DNA of 14,761 nucleotides from Thermoplasmatales archaeon ex4484_6 (GTDB lineage Archaea > Thermoplasmatota > Penumbrarchaeia > Penumbrarchaeales > Penumbrarchaeaceae): positions 1 through 14,761 of the forward strand of contig NJDO01000050.1 in the NCBI GenBank assembly GCA_002254385.1. Direction: 5' to 3'. Both the position numbers and the translations under genes were made by a program. Position 1 is the first letter of the stretch. Every line of letters begins with the position of its first letter. The notes beneath the pieces are model-generated. The model was not told where the DNA came from and searched no databases. It saw nothing but the letters and a program-made list of their open reading frames with translations. This document shows, piece after piece, positions 12,401 through 14,761 of this stretch.

Positions 12401-14761
12401 AAATCGTTCATCAACCAGACAAGATCGATAGACTATGTTGCCATCTATCGCTTCTACTGGACGCTTGAGAAACCGTTCCCCGGAGGGCCTCCGGGCTGGG
12501 ACAAGCGGCTTCTGAACTTCACCCGTATGGACGATGACGGTAAGGCGCTGGCCCTTTCATTGATAGACAACATCGACGACGAGAACGACATACCTTCCAA
12601 GAACGCTAACAGGACAGGGACCCCCATATGGGACACCATAGGCAACGCCACAAGATACACCATAGACAATGCAAAATCCACACCCATCGTCGTGGCCTTC
12701 ACCGATGGGGCCGACAACTACATCTCGGAATTTCCCTATCCAACATTCGAAGAGGGGTCCCAGTACTACTGTCCGTGGCATGACTGGGGAGTGGAGCGGT
12801 ACGTTGACTACCACTGGGGAAAGTATCCGGATGCTCTCAACGGGACGGGATACTACTGGGTCAAGAACAGGATAGACGAGAACAGGAAAGGGCTGCTCAA
12901 CGCCCCGATACCCGTTTACACGATCGGCCTGGGTCTGGAGCATCACGACCCGCCCAATGTCCCCGCAAGGTCCAACGCTCCGTACAACTACGAGAAGGAC
13001 AACACCTCTGCCTACTGGTTCGGGGAATCGGGAACCCCCGAGTACAATCTCTGGAGAATTGCAGCAACATCCGCGGGAGGACAGTATTTCTTTGCGCCAT
13101 CGGCAACCTACCTGGAAAGTGTCTACAGGAAGATCTCCGAATCCATCTATGCCACGGGCAATCCGGCAAGGATAAGACAGGCCACAGCGCTGCTTCCCCT
13201 GGACCTCACGCTGGACGTCGATCTATACAATGACGGACTCCACGGGGACGGGAAGAGCGGTGACAATATCTGGTCATCGGCTCCTTACGAGGTTTCCGAC
13301 CTACCAACCGAGACCAGGGCCGTGATACTGGATATCTGGGATTGGGCGAACAACACCAACAGCTGGTCCGTGGACCTTGTGATCGACAACGCGGTCCCCG
13401 ATGTGGAATCGGTCACGGTGATATATCCGGACGGGAGAAGCTCCGTGGGAGATGGTGAGCGGTTCCATATCGAGATAAACGTGACGGACAGGGGATCGGG
13501 GATCCGGAGGATAAGCGGCAACGGTGAGGAACTGGGATACTTCCCCCCCATACTGTTCAACAATACGGGAAAGGGAAACGACAGGAACGCATCGGACACC
13601 ATATACACATCCGATGACATCATCGCCCAGACCGGGGACCTGCCCTCCGTCCACCGGTCGGTCATGTTATCCGTGACTGACCTTGCCGGTAATCTCGTCC
13701 GTGCAAAGGTCAATGTTCTTCTGGTAAATGACCGGGCGGCTCCCGTGGTCTCGATGATAGAACCGAGCGATCAGGGTTTCCTTGGAGGGACCGACCCGAT
13801 CTCGTGCATGGTCACCGATGACGGTGATGTCAAGAGCGTCATATTCGAGATAAGGGACCTGAACGGTACCCTGGTGAGGACGGGATTCATCGAGAAGGAG
13901 ATAGGGGACGTGTACACCTCCCATGTTGATGTCAGGATGATCCCCGAAGGCACCTATACCCTCGAGATAATCGCCGAGGACTCTGCCGGAAGGATGGGTT
14001 CCTCGGGCCTTCTCGATATCGGAATAGACAATACGATCCCCCTCTTCTCACTCCTTTCCCCGAGGAACGGAAGTGCCGTGGGAGGTCTGGTGACATTCCT
14101 ATACACCTTCAAGGACCGTTTCGCGGACCACGTGGGATTCTCGGTCGATGACGGACCCTTCCTGGATGCATCGACGGGACTCGATACGACAATATTCTCG
14201 GAGGGGTATCACCGGGTCTCGGTCAGAGGTTTCGATGGCAGGGGTGCTTCCCAGGGAGTTGTGCTGGACCTCTATTTCGACAACTCGGTTCCCGACGTAC
14301 AGATCTCCCTTCCCTCGGACGGGGTGATGCTGAACGGCTCCGCGAAGGTCCTCGCCAGGGTCATGGACGGCGGGGGAATAGATTACGTGGAGGCGAGGAT
14401 ATACGAATGGGGGAACAGAACCACACTTACACCACCCGACACAAACGAGAGCCCCGTCGTCTCGCTGCGAATGGACGGTCCGATGCTCCCGGTGGTAACG
14501 GCCGGGTTCTTCGAGGCGGACCTGCAGACATGGGGTCTTCCGGACGGCAGATACGTCCTTGATGTGACCGCGGTGGACAGGTCCGGAACGGAGGGGCACT
14601 CCGTGAGGTACATGCCCGTAGACAACAATGCTCCCACTCTCAGGGTACTGTACCCGGTGGACGGGGGAGCGGTCACCGGCACGTTCATACCGGACGTTCA
14701 GGTGGAGGACCCGTTCCTTTCAAGGGCTTACCTCCAGTTCATGGGCAGCGAGTACCCGTTC
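9410..14761 (+). CDS. Giant surface protein with von Willebrand A domain and Ig-like repeats (3'-partial)
   Basis: An uninterrupted frame of 1784 codons runs off the window, so the protein is longer. A basic N-terminus and one hydrophobic helix (GIVLVVLMITVSGLFIL, about residues 17-33) serve as signal or anchor. Two copies of a beta domain with an aspartate-rich SSG-x-YxDDGS...D motif follow (about 65-385), then Ig-like modules to about 820. Next come three copies of a repeat with DP-x-VER-x-W-x-DYPG at its start and an aspartate-rich loop (DDGSKDDNLFS, GDGKSGDNIWS) at its end. A VWA domain (about 972-1250) sits inside copy two, with a complete MIDAS: DNSGS from Asp979, Thr1071 in TGTP, and Asp1099 in FTDGADN. 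At least four further Ig-like repeats with 'DNTIP...SP.NGS.V.G' spacing follow. The role is probably adhesion or surface structure with metal-dependent binding. ATG 9374 is an alternative start. Confidence 0.93.
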   Translation, partial: MGADPRLSIEGKKGKVGIVLVVLMITVSGLFILGETDGTVTPGQVSSLVSTSRRTHENSTAIPVMAMGATSNTGSDRLSSVIVTVTRRSTTFTISDLSTVGTNMSSSGIAIYRDDGSRDDELDPSDTPLNISSISSSTGSTTWTYTFSISNENVPTSLAGTYQWFVVVRTSASSTSSDAFDIMIPASGITFSDSATMPSSLVRTSVITIYLTTARFHGTSSPIPLGEYGSGVDAVVTQGMNIFSGAAGLESIDSIEVGLSSVSGFDPFTDLRSIDNTSSSGLSLYLDDGSTTPDVWDPDEDTMLVPEDIRIVNGSSSWRVLFDLPDSGTGSFGVPTSSQGSFDLFLVVRSSSSIGHGDRFITTIPAWGVTYSGSDGISRSVLGTGNVSRVVEADTRPPDLSNASLRIYTNPTSGYLYEADTDLSGRDEVFYNSLSGQGLGVEIFVNLAQYIEDFPLRFVGEDAFDKDDENIDPILSDGAEISYTITADIPDNPLTFYLEDRVGHNTSFDVYFTNDNTPPRILNLSLNDASQYIESRTEDRELLFRPSMVTPHSFHISGNAFEGANESGLLRIDYSLEPSLHSSPASDTTPSSFNGTYYIDSVSTDSSSPLYVDVYDKVQNRARLQFNYTMISSRPEIRMVQPSSSGINVSGVYRVTAQVRSEPSILSMEFGVDGESQLRRMTYGGFIGDWETYYIDWDTVDQVEGEHVLRVKATDMTGGVSYNNSIRVNVNNYPLWGFFQSPLYGSSLKGVQDVYIRTSSYLKRARLYVGTTLVDTFTGYPRGGRIHLLIDTTQFEDGSYQLKAELEGFGGRSADLFLSVKFDNTDPVIERIWVDYPGVQKALKPGDTFRLKARMYDNTSGMTETYVVANSIGGSTREELFDNGMMDDGSKDDNLFSTAEITANGTWAYHTIRFVAEDAAGNRVERKMLVAIDDKDPLVERLWIDYPGGQQGASTGDRVQIKAQLSDSTVPIYITLVLDNSGSMFSTNSISHLQRAAKSFINQTRSIDYVAIYRFYWTLEKPFPGGPPGWDKRLLNFTRMDDDGKALALSLIDNIDDENDIPSKNANRTGTPIWDTIGNATRYTIDNAKSTPIVVAFTDGADNYISEFPYPTFEEGSQYYCPWHDWGVERYVDYHWGKYPDALNGTGYYWVKNRIDENRKGLLNAPIPVYTIGLGLEHHDPPNVPARSNAPYNYEKDNTSAYWFGESGTPEYNLWRIAATSAGGQYFFAPSATYLESVYRKISESIYATGNPARIRQATALLPLDLTLDVDLYNDGLHGDGKSGDNIWSSAPYEVSDLPTETRAVILDIWDWANNTNSWSVDLVIDNAVPDVESVTVIYPDGRSSVGDGERFHIEINVTDRGSGIRRISGNGEELGYFPPILFNNTGKGNDRNASDTIYTSDDIIAQTGDLPSVHRSVMLSVTDLAGNLVRAKVNVLLVNDRAAPVVSMIEPSDQGFLGGTDPISCMVTDDGDVKSVIFEIRDLNGTLVRTGFIEKEIGDVYTSHVDVRMIPEGTYTLEIIAEDSAGRMGSSGLLDIGIDNTIPLFSLLSPRNGSAVGGLVTFLYTFKDRFADHVGFSVDDGPFLDASTGLDTTIFSEGYHRVSVRGFDGRGASQGVVLDLYFDNSVPDVQISLPSDGVMLNGSAKVLARVMDGGGIDYVEARIYEWGNRTTLTPPDTNESPVVSLRMDGPMLPVVTAGFFEADLQTWGLPDGRYVLDVTAVDRSGTEGHSVRYMPVDNNAPTLRVLYPVDGGAVTGTFIPDVQVEDPFLSRAYLQFMGSEYPF
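9600..10560 (+). repeat. Tandem duplicated N-terminal domain in the giant protein
   Basis: At protein level SSGIAIYRDDGSRDDELDP (near 9726-9782) matches SSGLSLYLDDGS...VWDPDED (near 10245-10315), and FVVVRTSASS matches FLVVRSSSSI further on. The copies are about 520 nt apart, a unit of about 173 residues. This is a diverged domain duplication rather than a DNA-level repeat. Confidence 0.7.
11885..13730 (+). repeat. Three-copy domain repeat, middle copy carrying the VWA insertion
   Basis: Copy A starts at 11885 (DPVIERIWVDYPG), copy B at 12215 (DPLVERLWIDYPG) and copy C near 13385 (DNAVPDVESVTVIYPDG). Each continues with GD-x3-IKA-x3-D and ends with an aspartate-rich loop at about 12047-12100, 13232-13280 and 13552-13614. 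The distance from repeat start to loop is about 160 nt in A and C but about 1020 nt in B. The surplus of about 850 nt is the VWA domain. Confidence 0.75.

Noticed and set aside
9362..14688. Numerous reverse-strand and out-of-frame open frames over the giant gene
   Set aside because: All are short relative to the single unbroken plus-strand frame, carry no domain signatures and have no promoters.
1..14761. CRISPR array, insertion sequence or prophage genes
   Set aside because: No regularly spaced direct repeats, terminal inverted repeats with a transposase, or integrase or phage structural proteins are visible on either strand.

Overview
The window looks like a chromosomal segment of an archaeon, probably a euryarchaeal or Thermoplasmatota-type lineage. 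The lineage is an impression from protein style and was not tested. The evidence for archaea is a tRNA gene without an encoded CCA end, TATA-type promoters 22-30 nt ahead of likely transcription starts, at least one apparently leaderless gene, a few strong Shine-Dalgarno sites complementary to the archaeal 16S tail, a SlyD-like FKBP with an extra C-terminal domain, an archaeal site-2 protease, and a domain resembling the archaeosine synthase (ArcS) core. I see no transposase, integrase or CRISPR array.

Layout. Positions 1-143 hold tRNA-Ile(GAU) on the minus strand, with a 13-bp inverted copy of its 3' end just downstream. Positions 212-3001 (minus) encode a secreted, C-terminally anchored subtilase and, upstream of it, a small two-helix membrane protein. 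A 218-bp divergent region follows, with a dyad over a TATA box and an orphan tRNA T-arm-like hairpin. Positions 3220-4323 (plus) encode an iron-containing alcohol dehydrogenase. After a 233-bp spacer with a long inverted repeat comes a zinc-ribbon protein of unknown function (4557-5159). It abuts, end to end, a convergent three-helix membrane protein of unknown function (5160-5849, minus). Positions 5995-8352 carry a probable two-gene operon: an ArcS-core-like protein lacking the usual catalytic motif residues, then a site-2 membrane protease. Positions 8419-9273 encode a SlyD-like peptidyl-prolyl isomerase with a histidine-rich tail. From 9410 to the window edge runs one uninterrupted reading frame of at least 1784 codons for a giant surface protein with a von Willebrand A domain and many Ig-like repeats.

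How they fit together. Most genes look like single transcription units with their own promoters. A common theme is the cell envelope: an exported protease, an intramembrane protease, a folding factor, two small membrane proteins and a very large surface protein. No single pathway is evident. The features most worth follow-up are the motif-degenerate ArcS-like protein, the giant protein whose VWA domain sits inside one copy of a repeated domain, and the two tRNA-derived sequence oddities at 30-78 and 3085-3101.
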